Of a stretch of 43,883 bases of DNA, positions 24,962 to 33,968 are shown in pieces (positions within the stretch are counted from its first letter, which is position 1; the number at the start of each line of letters is the position of its first letter). The stretch comes from JAWWPG01 sp038254365. GTDB lineage: Bacteria > Actinomycetota > Actinomycetes > Propionibacteriales > Nocardioidaceae. Under the pieces are notes generated by a model. The model made no database searches, was not told the origin of the DNA, and saw only the letters and a list, made by a program, of their open reading frames with translations. The DNA lies in the NCBI GenBank assembly GCA_038254365.1, contig JBBSGI010000019.1, positions 1-43,883 on the forward strand. Direction: 5' to 3'. The translations under genes were made by a program, and so were the position numbers.

Positions 24962-26338
24962 GTGCGGGTGGACTACGTGGACTCCCTGCTCGAGCTGATC
25001 GGCAACACCCCACTGCTGAGGCTCACCGGCCCGACCGACGGGGCCCCCGGGACGATCCTCGCCAAGATCGAGTACTTCAATCCGGGTGGCTCCGTGAAGG
25101 ACCGGATCGCGGTCGCGATGGTCGACGCGGCCGAGGCGAGCGGTGCCCTCCAGCCGGGCGGCACGATCGTCGAGCCGACGTCCGGCAATACCGGCGTGGG
25201 GCTCGCGATGCTGGCCCAGGAGCGCGGCTACTCCTGCGTGTTTGTCTGCCCCGACAAGGTCAGCGAGGACAAGCGCAACGTACTCAAGGCGTACGGCGCC
25301 CAGGTTGTGGTCTGCCCCACGGCGGTCGCGCCGGAGCACCCGGATAGCTACTACAACATGTCGGACCGGCTGGTCGCCGAGATCCCCGGCGCCTGGAAGC
25401 CCGACCAGTATTCGAACCCGCAGAACCCCGCGAGCCACTACCAGCAGACCGGCCCGGAGATCTGGAAACAGACCGAGGGCCGGGTCACCCACTTCGTCGC
25501 AGGCGTGGGCACGGGCGGCACGATCAGCGGGGCCGGTCGCTACCTCAAGGAGGTGTCCGGCGGCCGGGTGCAGGTGATAGCGGCCGACCCCGAGGGCTCG
25601 GTCTACTCCGGTGGCAGCGGGCGGCCGTACCTCGTCGAGGGCGTCGGCGAGGACTTCTGGCCGGCCGCGTACGACCGCACGATCGCCGACCGGGTGATCG
25701 CCGTCTCCGACCGGGAGTCGTTCGAGGTAACCCGTCGGCTGGCCCGCGAGCAGGCGCTGCTCGTCGGCGGCTCGTCGGGGATGGCCGCGGCGGCGGCGAT
25801 CCGGCTGGCGCACGAGCTCGGCGATCCCGACGCGGTGATCGTGGTGCTGCTGCCCGACGGCGGGCGAGGATATCTCAGCAAGGTCTTCGACGACGCCTGG
25901 CTGGCGTGTTACGGGTTCTTGAGTACGCGTGACGAGCGCACGGCCGGCGATGTGCTGCGTGGCAAGGACGGCCGCCTGCCGGCCCTGGTCCACACCCACC
26001 CGGGCGAGACCGTCGCGCAGGCCGTCGCGATCCTACGGGAGTACGGCGTCTCCCAGATGCCGGTCGTGCAGGCCGAGCCACCGGTGATGGCTGCCGAGGT
26101 CGTCGGCTCGGTGAGTGAGCGCGAGCTGCTGGCGGCGCTGTACGGCGGCAAGGCGCGGCTGGCCGACGCCGTCGCCGGCCACATGGCCCCGCCGATGCCC
26201 CTGATCGGAGCCGGCGAACCCGCCGCCGTGGCAGCGGAGCGCCTTCAGGAGGCGGACGCGGTGCTGGTCCAGGAGGACGGCAAGCCGATCGGGGTCCTCA
26301 CCCGGCACGACCTGCTCGGCCTGCTCGCCGGGTCGTGA
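24962..26338 (+). CDS. Cystathionine beta-synthase
   Basis: A PLP enzyme joining serine and homocysteine to cystathionine in transsulfuration. The 458-residue protein has the PLP lysine Lys46 in NPGGSVKDR, the substrate loop EPTSGNTGVGLA, the phosphate-binding AGVGTGGTISG (about 180) and SSGMAAAAAIRLA. The C-terminus carries two CBS domains (about 335-455: AVAILREYGVSQMPVV and GVLTRHDLLGLLAG) that tune activity. The GTG at 24962 has no ribosome site but a TACGCT box precedes it, so a leaderless mRNA is plausible. A downstream GTG at 24968 is possible. The CBS pair argues against a plain cysteine synthase. Confidence 0.93.
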   Translation: MRVDYVDSLLELIGNTPLLRLTGPTDGAPGTILAKIEYFNPGGSVKDRIAVAMVDAAEASGALQPGGTIVEPTSGNTGVGLAMLAQERGYSCVFVCPDKVSEDKRNVLKAYGAQVVVCPTAVAPEHPDSYYNMSDRLVAEIPGAWKPDQYSNPQNPASHYQQTGPEIWKQTEGRVTHFVAGVGTGGTISGAGRYLKEVSGGRVQVIAADPEGSVYSGGSGRPYLVEGVGEDFWPAAYDRTIADRVIAVSDRESFEVTRRLAREQALLVGGSSGMAAAAAIRLAHELGDPDAVIVVLLPDGGRGYLSKVFDDAWLACYGFLSTRDERTAGDVLRGKDGRLPALVHTHPGETVAQAVAILREYGVSQMPVVQAEPPVMAAEVVGSVSERELLAALYGGKARLADAVAGHMAPPMPLIGAGEPAAVAAERLQEADAVLVQEDGKPIGVLTRHDLLGLLAGS

Positions 26339-26491
26339 CCAGAGGTCTCAGCCGTCGCCCGTCCGGGTGGCAACCCCCGTGCGGTGCGCCTCGCGGGGTC
26401 GGCGGCCAGTCGGAACCTAGCGACCTGGACGGCGCGTTGTCACGGACAGAGTCCGCGGGACACGTCTCCGAGGCGGGGCTGTCAGGTCACG

Positions 26492-27460
26492 TCAGGTCAG
26501 GTCGACGAGGACCTTCCCGGTGACGTTCGCCTCCTGGGCCTGATGGGCGGCGGCGACCTCGTCGAGGGTGAACCTGTGTACGGGGAGTGGCGACAGAGCT
26601 CCCGCCCGGAGTGCGTCGGTGATCCCCGCCGCGGCCGTGGCCAGAGCGGGGCGCGGAACGCCGTACAGGAGCACGAAGCGCAGTGTGACGTTGGCGCTCA
26701 TGCAGGCGCGCACCGGAAGCGCCGGATCTTCGCCGCTGGCTGCGTAGGAGACGATCGTCGTCTCTGGCCCGGAAAGCCGCAGGTCTGTTGCCAGGTTGAC
26801 CCCGATGTTGACTTCGATGATCCGGTCCATCCGTGGCGCGAAGTCCCTGAGCTCGTCGACCGCGTGGCGAGCCGTGTAGTCCACCACCCGATGTGCTCCT
26901 GCCGCTACGGCGAGCGCCGCCTTCTCGGGGCTGCTGACGGTGGCCACCACCCGGGCACCATGGCGGACGGCCAGCTCGATCGCGAAGTGCCCGACAGCAC
27001 CGGCACCACCGGTCACCAGCACGTTCTGACCCTCCACCGGGCCGTCGGCGAGGAGGCACCGGTGCGCGGTCATCGCGGGCACCCCGAGATGCGCACCCAG
27101 CTCGAACGACACTCCGTCGGGCATGACGACTGCCTGCTCCTGCGGTACGACGGTCCACTCGGCGGCGCTGCCCCACCTGTCGGCCGCCGCCATCCAGAGC
27201 CAGACTCGATCGTCGACCCGGGACTCGGAGACTCCCGGTCCGACGGCGTCGATGACCCCCGCACCGTCCTGGTGGGGGATCTGGAACCGGTCGATCGGGC
27301 GCGGTACGGCGCCGCTGCGTGCCTTGACGTCGGTGGGGTTGACCGCCGACACCTGCATGCGCACCCGGACCTGGCCAGGGCCGGGCTCGAGGGGGTCGAC
27401 GTCCTCGACCCGGAGCACGGTTGCCGCCGGCCCGGTTTCACGGTAGATCGCAGCCCGCAT
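26492..27460 (-). CDS. Zinc-independent quinone oxidoreductase (MDR superfamily)
   Basis: A 322-residue NADPH-dependent quinone/enone reductase of the medium-chain dehydrogenase superfamily. The N-terminus is MRAAIYRETGPAATVLRVED. The GroES-like domain shows the DGAGVIDAVGPGV segment, and VLVTGGAGAVGHFAIELAV is the NADPH-binding turn. The tail VHRFTLDEVAAAHQAQEANV with KVLVDLT matches the QOR group. The structural zinc cysteines of alcohol dehydrogenases are missing, as expected. ATG 27460 has AGGAG upstream. It is divergent from the flavin-dependent gene at 27631; no link in function is proved. Confidence 0.88.
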   Translation of the reverse strand: MRAAIYRETGPAATVLRVEDVDPLEPGPGQVRVRMQVSAVNPTDVKARSGAVPRPIDRFQIPHQDGAGVIDAVGPGVSESRVDDRVWLWMAAADRWGSAAEWTVVPQEQAVVMPDGVSFELGAHLGVPAMTAHRCLLADGPVEGQNVLVTGGAGAVGHFAIELAVRHGARVVATVSSPEKAALAVAAGAHRVVDYTARHAVDELRDFAPRMDRIIEVNIGVNLATDLRLSGPETTIVSYAASGEDPALPVRACMSANVTLRFVLLYGVPRPALATAAAGITDALRAGALSPLPVHRFTLDEVAAAHQAQEANVTGKVLVDLT

Positions 27461-27630
27461 GGCGGCTCCTGGTCGGTTGTCGGACGGGTCGGGGTGGGTC
27501 ACCCGCTGACGCTCGTTCGCCTGCGCGACGGCGCGACGCCGCTTCCCACGATCGAGATGTCGCCAGTGCGTGGCACGGGGCGACGCTAGCACCGGTGAAA
27601 CGGGTCGGCGGTCGGCGTTACGGTCGGGGC

Positions 27631-28485
27631 ATGCAGTTCGGGTTCGTTGTTCCGTACGCCGACGCCAGGGACTTCGCCGACCTCGCGGCGTTGGGTGAGC
27701 GCTCCGGGTGGGACGGGGTGTTTACCTGGGAGGCGTTGTTCGGCGTCGACGCCTGGGTGTCGCTCGCGGCGGCGTCGATGGTGACGGAGCGCATCAGGCT
27801 GGGCACCCTGCTCACCCCGGTGTCGCGATGGAAGCCGTGGGACCTCGCGTCCCGCGTCGGGACCGTCGACCGGCTCAGCGGCGGCCGGGCCGTGATGGGG
27901 GCGGGTCTTGGCGCGCTGCACGACGGATGGACCGCCTTCGAGACCGACGAAGGACGCAAGGCGCGCGCGCAGAAGGTGGACGAGTGCCTCGCCGTCTACG
28001 CGGGGTTGATGGCAGGACAACCGTTCGCCTTCGACGGCGACTACTACACGGCGAGGCCCACCGACTTCATGCTGCCCGACCCACCGATCCAGCGGCCGCA
28101 TCCGCCGGTCTGGATGGTCGGGGCCCACATGGTCGGGCGCTCGGCACAGCCGTCACTCGACCGCGCGGCCCGCTGGGAGGGTCTGATCCCTCAGGTCATA
28201 GACGTGGGGCAACAGCGGCGCAAGGGCGGGATCGACGAGTTCGCCGGGGTCGTCAGCGACGTGCTGTCGCGTCGCCAGGCCCTCGGGCTGCCCAGGAAGG
28301 GCTACGACGTCATCCTGGAAGCCGACAGCACGGGGGAGTTCATCACGCGAGAGCCAGTCGAGCCGGCCGCTTGGGCCGACGCCGGAGCCACCTGGTGGGT
28401 GGAGTCCTGGTGGACGTTGGAGCGTGGCGATGCCGGTCTGTCCGAGCTGCGCCGCCGCATCGCCGCCGGCCATCCTGCTGCCTGA
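27631..28485 (+). CDS. LLM-class flavin-dependent oxidoreductase
   Basis: A 284-residue luciferase-like monooxygenase/reductase, likely using FMN or F420 in the cytoplasm. The luciferase fold begins MQFGFVVPYADARDFADLA and shows RIRLGTLLTPVSRWKPWDLA (barrel strand and phosphate region), SGGRAVMGAGLG, and PPIQRPHPPVWMVGAHM. Actinobacteria use F420 in many such enzymes, but the cofactor cannot be read here. ATG 27631 has only a weak upstream G-rich run, so a leaderless start is possible. The substrate is unknown. Confidence 0.88.
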   Translation: MQFGFVVPYADARDFADLAALGERSGWDGVFTWEALFGVDAWVSLAAASMVTERIRLGTLLTPVSRWKPWDLASRVGTVDRLSGGRAVMGAGLGALHDGWTAFETDEGRKARAQKVDECLAVYAGLMAGQPFAFDGDYYTARPTDFMLPDPPIQRPHPPVWMVGAHMVGRSAQPSLDRAARWEGLIPQVIDVGQQRRKGGIDEFAGVVSDVLSRRQALGLPRKGYDVILEADSTGEFITREPVEPAAWADAGATWWVESWWTLERGDAGLSELRRRIAAGHPAA

Positions 28486-28517
28486 CCCTTGTCGAGCTCC
28501 GGGCCGGCGAGCATCCG

Positions 28518-29861
28518 CTAGAGCCACCCACCGAAGGCGTAGGGCTCCCGGGTGAATCGGTACGTCGCCCAGTTGAGGTGTGTCACCACCCCGGCCGGAC
28601 CTCGGTTCACCCGCAGCAGCTCACCAGTCTCGCGGCCGGACTCGGTGCGGTAGAGGTCTTCAGCGATCCTGGCGAACATCGACGCCGGCATCGTGGCCGG
28701 CATCGCGTCGAGACGGGCCTCGAGCCGACCTTGCCTGATGCTGAACGTGAACGAGCGCCCCTCCGAGTACCACGTGCCGAGCAACGGCACGAGCTCGTCC
28801 GGTACGAGGGTCCCCGGCCGCCAGGCGTCGGGCGTCGCCGGCTCGTGCTCGACGACGTACCCGCCGAGCTCCATCGCCGTCCCTGACGGATCCGGCGAGG
28901 TGGTCGAGTTCGTCAGCACCGTCGCGACCGTCTTCGAGGGCCGGTCCACCAGCAGGCTGGTGATGTGTCCGGGCATGCCTCCGTCGTGCCCCACCCACAC
29001 CCGGTCGTCGTCCCGCAGCAGCATCAAGCCGAGCCCCCACGCCATCCGCCAGCTGGTCAGATCCGCCACGATCTGGGGCTGACACATCTCCTCCACGGTG
29101 TCCGGCGCGAGGACCTCGGTCACCGGGTCCGCCAGGAAAGCGCCCCACGTCATGAGGTCGGCAACGGTGCTGGCCAGCGCACCGGCCGGTGCAGTTGCCT
29201 TGATCGCGAGCAGCGGCTCCACCGCCGGTACATCGGTGAACGGTGGCACGTAGTAGCCGACGGCGGCATTTCCCTCGAGCCCGACCGTCGTGCGGCGCAT
29301 CTCCAGCGGGTCGAGGATCCGCGCCTGCAGCGACTCCGCCCACTCCCTTCGGTCGAGGCGGGCGACGATCTCGCCAAGCATGGCGAAGCCCAGGTTGGAG
29401 TAGTGCCACTTGTGATGTGGCCGCAGGATCCGCTCGGCCCGATTCCAGCCCTCGACAAGCTGCTCCCGATCGGGGTACTCGAGGGTGTCCCAGATGTCAC
29501 CGATCGGCTCGCGCTGCATACCGGTCACGTGTGCGAGCAGCTGGCGGATCGTGATGCCGCCGTGCTTGCTCTCCGGGATATGCACGTCGACGGTGTCGTC
29601 CAGGTCCACCTTCCCCTCGTCTCGCAGCGCCATCACGAGGACTGCGGTGAAGGTCTTGGTGTTGGACGCGATCAGGAACTGGGTGTCCGCGGTCGGCGCG
29701 TCGTCCGGGTGTGCGAGGTCTGCTGCGCCAACGCCCTCGCACCACATCAGCCGTCCGTCCCGCCCGACACCGGCCACGATGCCCGGGATGCGATGCTCGA
29801 CCTGCTTCCGGGCGATGACTCGACGGAGGTGGAGCGCGGTCTGTGCGGTGATCTCGGTCAT
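28518..29861 (-). CDS. Serine hydrolase, class C beta-lactamase/esterase family
   Basis: A penicillin-binding-protein-like serine hydrolase of about 447 residues. The nucleophile motif is SNTK (Ser66, Lys69), the second is YSN (Tyr154), and the third position reads HDG (about 300), the usual variant in this family. The last 110 residues form a beta-rich lipocalin-like extension often seen in PBP4/esterase relatives. There is no signal peptide, so it is probably cytoplasmic and an esterase or D-peptidase rather than a secreted lactamase. Starts at ATG 29861 or 29873 are both possible; neither has a clear ribosome site. Confidence 0.83.
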   Translation of the reverse strand: MTEITAQTALHLRRVIARKQVEHRIPGIVAGVGRDGRLMWCEGVGAADLAHPDDAPTADTQFLIASNTKTFTAVLVMALRDEGKVDLDDTVDVHIPESKHGGITIRQLLAHVTGMQREPIGDIWDTLEYPDREQLVEGWNRAERILRPHHKWHYSNLGFAMLGEIVARLDRREWAESLQARILDPLEMRRTTVGLEGNAAVGYYVPPFTDVPAVEPLLAIKATAPAGALASTVADLMTWGAFLADPVTEVLAPDTVEEMCQPQIVADLTSWRMAWGLGLMLLRDDDRVWVGHDGGMPGHITSLLVDRPSKTVATVLTNSTTSPDPSGTAMELGGYVVEHEPATPDAWRPGTLVPDELVPLLGTWYSEGRSFTFSIRQGRLEARLDAMPATMPASMFARIAEDLYRTESGRETGELLRVNRGPAGVVTHLNWATYRFTREPYAFGGWL

Positions 29862-30078
29862 GCTGGCGACCATACTCAGGCGCCTACGGCGAGGCAGTCA
29901 CGGCGTCGCCGCGACGAAACCGGCTGCCCGTGCTGGCGGTTCGACAACTTTTGCCAGCAAGGCCTGGCACGGCGACTCGTAGATCTCGAAGCTCACTGCG
30001 GCCAGCCGGGTGGCGTGATCGAGGGCCATCGACTGCCTCGCCCATCGTCGCGCTCCGCCGGGCCGGACGAGTGCAGGG

Positions 30079-31131
30079 TCAGGAGGCGTAAGCGGTCAGC
30101 GGGGTGTGGTCGGCAGGAACCGTCTCCGCGGCCGACGGTGGTCCGGGCGGCGTGCCCTCACCGAACGGGCGGCCGCCGAGCTCCTCGCGACCATGCGGCT
30201 CGAGCCAGCCCGAGAGCTCGGGGCCCTTGGGCACGATCTGGGCCGGGTTGAGATCGGTGTGGACGACGTAGTAGTGCCGCTTGATCTGCACGAAGTCGGT
30301 GGTGTCGCCGAAGCCGGGGGTCTGGAAAAGGTCGCGGGCATAGGACCAGAGCACGGGCATCTCGCTGAGCTTCTGCCGGTTGCACTTGAAGTGGCCGTGG
30401 TAGACGGCGTCGAAGCGAGCCAACGTGGTGAAGAGCCGGACGTCGGCCTCGGTGATGGTATCGCCGACCAGGTACCGCTGATCCGTGAGGCGTTCGGTCA
30501 GCCAGTCGAGGCCGTGGAACAACCGGTCGTAGGCGCTGTCGTACGCCTCCTGGGACCCCGCGAAGCCGCATCGATACACGCCGTTGTTGACCTCGGTGAA
30601 GACCCGACCGGCCACCTCGTCGATCTCGCCGCGCCGGGGCTCTGGGTAGAGGTCGGGGGCGTCTTCGCGCTGGTATGACTGCCACTCTGTCGACAGGTCG
30701 AGAGTGATCTGCGCATAGTCGTTCGTCACGACCTCGCCGGTCGAGACCTCGACGATGGCCGGGACCGTGATACCGCGCTCGTACCCGGGGAAGCGCTTGA
30801 CGTAGGCGTCCTGGAGCCGCGGAATCTTGAGTACGGGGTCCACGCCCCCCGGGTCGAGGTCGAATGTCCAGCTGCGCCGGTCGTGCGTTGGACCGCACAA
30901 GCCCATGGACAGCACCTCCTCGAGACCCAGCAGGCGCCGGACGATGATTGCGCGGTTGGCCCACGGGCAGGCACGCGCGACGACGAGACGGTAGCGACCG
31001 GGCTCGACCGGGTAGCCGTCCCTCCCGTCGGCCGTGATCCGGGTCCTGATGTAGTTGGTGTCTCTGGCGAACTCCTTGCCGGACGCCACATAGGCGCCCG
31101 TCGTGCTCTCCTCGTCAGTCTTGGCCGTCAT
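30079..31131 (-). CDS. Glutathione S-transferase-like (YqjG/omega-type) thiol reductase
   Basis: A 350-residue protein of the bacterial glutathionyl-hydroquinone reductase (Xi-class GST) family. The catalytic motif is ACPWANR (Cys55), then PAIVEVSTGEVVTNDYAQI in the N-terminal thioredoxin fold. The all-helical C-terminal domain shows YRCGFAGSQEAYDSAY and GDTITEADVRLFTTLARFD. In proteobacteria it reduces glutathionyl-quinones. Actinobacteria make mycothiol instead of glutathione, so the cosubstrate here is likely mycothiol; that is an inference. The last 30 residues are Pro-rich. It is divergent from corA with a 230-bp gap. Confidence 0.88.
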   Translation of the reverse strand: MTAKTDEESTTGAYVASGKEFARDTNYIRTRITADGRDGYPVEPGRYRLVVARACPWANRAIIVRRLLGLEEVLSMGLCGPTHDRRSWTFDLDPGGVDPVLKIPRLQDAYVKRFPGYERGITVPAIVEVSTGEVVTNDYAQITLDLSTEWQSYQREDAPDLYPEPRRGEIDEVAGRVFTEVNNGVYRCGFAGSQEAYDSAYDRLFHGLDWLTERLTDQRYLVGDTITEADVRLFTTLARFDAVYHGHFKCNRQKLSEMPVLWSYARDLFQTPGFGDTTDFVQIKRHYYVVHTDLNPAQIVPKGPELSGWLEPHGREELGGRPFGEGTPPGPPSAAETVPADHTPLTAYAS

Positions 31132-31365
31132 GGTTCACCCTTCTGTGGTCAGTCTCCCCAGTACCCACGGTACGAGCGGGAGTGTCATGGCAGGTGACCA
31201 GCAGGGGTGCCGGGTTGGTTTCGTGGTCGGGGAGCCGGTCGACCGGGAGGCGCTCGATCGGCTCGCGCCTGTCGGATGTACCTTCGATCGGCCGTGGATG
31301 AGCTGGCACCCGTGTCCAAGCTGTGGAAAGCGCCATCGAGGGCTGCCGCGCGGCACACTGAAGGC

Positions 31366-32376
31366 ATGGGTGACGACGACGGGACCGTGCACAGCCGGCT
31401 GTGGCGCGACGGCGCGCTCGCCGAGGAGAACTTCCCGTTCGATCTCATCTCCGACTACCTGGAGCAGGACGGCGCGCTGGTCTGGGTCGACATCTGTCAC
31501 CCGGACCCTGAACGGCTCACCGCGCTGGCCGAGGAGCTCACCCTCGACCCGCACGCCGTGGAGGACTCACTGACCAAGGTCGGGCGGGCGAAGGCGACCC
31601 GCTATGCGACCCACACCTTCCTCACGGTGTACGCGAGCGCGCTCCTACCCAGTCCGGCCGCCGACGCGACCGACGGCAGGCTTGCGACCAACCGGATCTC
31701 CGCGTTCGTGCTGCGCAGAGGCATCGTCACGGTCCGGCAGGGCGAGGAGTTCGACATGGACGAGGTGGTGCGACGCTGGGACGACAACGCCGACCTGCTC
31801 AAGTATGGCGTCGGGGCCTTGCTCCACGGCCTGCTGGACACCGTCGTCGACGGCCACTTCGAAGCCGTGCAAGCCATCGACGACCAGATGGAGACGCTGG
31901 AGGACCGGCTGTTCGACGAGGCGGGACCGGACCGCGCCGTCCAGCGACGCACATACCAGGTCCGCAAGGACCTCGTCGAGCTCCGCCGGGTCGTGCTGCC
32001 GATGCGTGAGGTGATCAACTCCGTCCTGCGCAACCGCCGGGACCTGGGCGCCCCCCGCGAGCTCGACGCCTACTACGACGACCTCTACGACCACGTGCTG
32101 CGCGCGTCGGAGTGGACCGAGTCGCTGCGCGACATGGTGACGACCATCTTCGAGACGAATCTCTCGCTCCAGGACCAGCGCTTGAACACGGTGATGAAGA
32201 AGCTCACGAGCTGGGCGGCGATCATCGCGGTGCCGACCGCGGTCACCGGCTACTTCGGCCAGAATGTCCCCTACCCGGGCTTCTCGCAGGAGTGGGGCTT
32301 CCTGCTCAGCTCGGCGGTCATCGCCATCGGGGCCGGTCTGCTGTACCTCGGGTTCAAAAGCCGCGACTGGCTCTGA
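31366..32376 (+). CDS. CorA-family Mg2+/divalent cation channel
   Basis: A 336-residue channel subunit that forms pentamers. It has a long soluble N-terminal domain with the stalk helix (VQRRTYQVRKDLVELRRVV and following), then two transmembrane helices at the C-terminus (about 278-297 and 308-328). The signature at the end of TM1 is Tyr-Phe-Gly-Gln-Asn (296-300), a GQN variant of the classical GMN that forms the pore mouth. This could change ion choice. ATG 31366 fits the family N-terminus. The gene has no clear ribosome site and may be leaderless. Confidence 0.9.
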   Translation: MGDDDGTVHSRLWRDGALAEENFPFDLISDYLEQDGALVWVDICHPDPERLTALAEELTLDPHAVEDSLTKVGRAKATRYATHTFLTVYASALLPSPAADATDGRLATNRISAFVLRRGIVTVRQGEEFDMDEVVRRWDDNADLLKYGVGALLHGLLDTVVDGHFEAVQAIDDQMETLEDRLFDEAGPDRAVQRRTYQVRKDLVELRRVVLPMREVINSVLRNRRDLGAPRELDAYYDDLYDHVLRASEWTESLRDMVTTIFETNLSLQDQRLNTVMKKLTSWAAIIAVPTAVTGYFGQNVPYPGFSQEWGFLLSSAVIAIGAGLLYLGFKSRDWL

Positions 32377-32415
32377 GCGCGGATGGGTGGGCTCCCCCCT
32401 GCGCGGCCGGATGCG

Positions 32416-33930
32416 TTAGTCGTAGTGCTGGAGAGCGGGCCAGATGACGCTCCAGCCGGCCGTCGGGTCGCTGCACACCGCGACCGGCTCGCTCTGCTCC
32501 TCGTTGTCCACGTTCTCCCGGTTGTGGAGCCGCGCCTCAACAGAGCAGTCGCGGAACCAGCGCCTGACGCTCGACACCTGACCCCCGACGACGATCGCCT
32601 CCGTCGTACCGTCTGGAGGCCGCGCCTGGAAGTAGAGCTGGTTCTGGGCGCCGTACACGGCGGGCAGTCCCTCGGCTGGGCCGTAGCGAGCCACTGCGCC
32701 GGCCTCGCCGTAGTTGCTCGCGATGATCACCGCGGCATCGGCCCGACGCGGCGGCAGGTCGTCGTACACGCGGGCGATCTCGTCGACGTAGGCCGGCCAG
32801 CCCACCGCGTCTCCTGCGGTCTGGTTAATCGCGGGAATCGGCGTCGCGCCGAGCGCAGACACCGGCACGAGAGGCAACGCGATAACCGCGGAGACCAGCG
32901 CGTTGACGGCGAACGACACCGCCACCGCGCCCCGCCACGCTCTGGAGCGCTCGACCAGCTCGCCGGCTGGGACGCAACCCGCAGCGAACAGCACCGTGAG
33001 ATATCCGAAGGGGTAGTAGATCTGCGTACCCGCGACCAGGACCATCACCAGCATCAGCGGGAAGCCGGCGGCCACGAAGCGGATCGAGCGCCACTCGGGC
33101 CGACGCCACAGAGCCACCAGGCCGGCCCCCCACACCGCAGTCAGAGGAGGCCCGAGCAGGATCAGCAGAAACGGCCACATCAGCACCCGGACGTCACCAC
33201 TGTTGTTGTCCGCCAGCGCCCGACCCATGGTCAGCTCCGGCCAGTTGTTCGTCGCTTGGTAGATCAGGTTCGGTGAGCCGATCGCCAGCGCGAGGAGAGC
33301 CGAACCGACCACCCACGGGGAGAGGAGGAGCCGACGTGGTCCCACCATGGCGATCCCGCCGGCCAAGGCGGCGAGCAGCAGCGCGATGAGGAGCTTGTTG
33401 TACATGCTGAGCCCCACGACGACCCCGGCGGCCAGCCAGAGGCGCGGGTCCGGGCGCAGCGCGGCCTGCACGATGAGCAGGACCACCAACGGCCAGACGA
33501 CGACGTCAAGTGACGACGTCAGCATGACATGACCAAAGAGTAATGGACTGGCGGCGAACCCATAGCCCCATGCACACACGGTTTGTGCGGTGCGTCCGCC
33601 GCCGAGCTCTCTGGTGAGGAGCGCGACGACGAGGACCGAGGCCACGGTGCACGCGGTGGCAGGTGTGCGGATCGCCCAGGGCTGGTCGGCGACGTGCGCG
33701 CTGAGGAAGCGCACCAGCATCGGGGTCAATGGCCCCTGATCGACATACCCCCAAGCCGGCATGAGCATACGGAAGTAGAGCTCGTCGCGGTGGAACCCGT
33801 ACCCGTCACTGAAGGCCGTGAGGACGACCGCTACCGTGCCCATGGCAGCCAGGACTGGGCCGCGGGCGAGCGGTCGGGTTGCCTTGCCGGAGACCGCACC
33901 GGTCCATGACTGCGAGTCCTCGGGCGGCAC
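32416..33930 (-). CDS. GT39-type (PMT/ArnT-like) membrane glycosyltransferase
   Basis: A 504-residue polytopic protein with about 10 hydrophobic segments. The first extracytoplasmic loop carries GYGFHRDELYF, the Asp-Glu pair of the dolichyl/polyprenyl-phosphate-sugar mannosyltransferase fold. GYVDQGPLTPML resembles the downstream ArnT loop. A C-terminal soluble domain of about 130 residues follows. The enzyme would move a sugar from a polyprenyl-phosphate donor to lipid or protein outside the membrane. The acceptor is unknown. The GTG at 33930 is used; an ATG at 33843 would fall inside the first membrane segment. Confidence 0.85.
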   Translation of the reverse strand: MPPEDSQSWTGAVSGKATRPLARGPVLAAMGTVAVVLTAFSDGYGFHRDELYFRMLMPAWGYVDQGPLTPMLVRFLSAHVADQPWAIRTPATACTVASVLVVALLTRELGGGRTAQTVCAWGYGFAASPLLFGHVMLTSSLDVVVWPLVVLLIVQAALRPDPRLWLAAGVVVGLSMYNKLLIALLLAALAGGIAMVGPRRLLLSPWVVGSALLALAIGSPNLIYQATNNWPELTMGRALADNNSGDVRVLMWPFLLILLGPPLTAVWGAGLVALWRRPEWRSIRFVAAGFPLMLVMVLVAGTQIYYPFGYLTVLFAAGCVPAGELVERSRAWRGAVAVSFAVNALVSAVIALPLVPVSALGATPIPAINQTAGDAVGWPAYVDEIARVYDDLPPRRADAAVIIASNYGEAGAVARYGPAEGLPAVYGAQNQLYFQARPPDGTTEAIVVGGQVSSVRRWFRDCSVEARLHNRENVDNEEQSEPVAVCSDPTAGWSVIWPALQHYD

Positions 33931-33968
33931 GTCTCGACGCTACTCCCCCCAGGCGCGCCGTTGATCGG

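Noticed and set aside
26339..26491. Repeated GTCAGGTCACGTCAGGTCAGG-like stretch at the end of the oxidoreductase gene
   Set aside because: The short repeats overlap the stop codon region and form no stable hairpin or known site.
29862..30078. Gap between the serine hydrolase and the GST-like gene
   Set aside because: A peptide-like run on the plus strand (TTFASKAWHGDS, ending near 29982) was considered as a gene end, but no family was recognised and no start fits.
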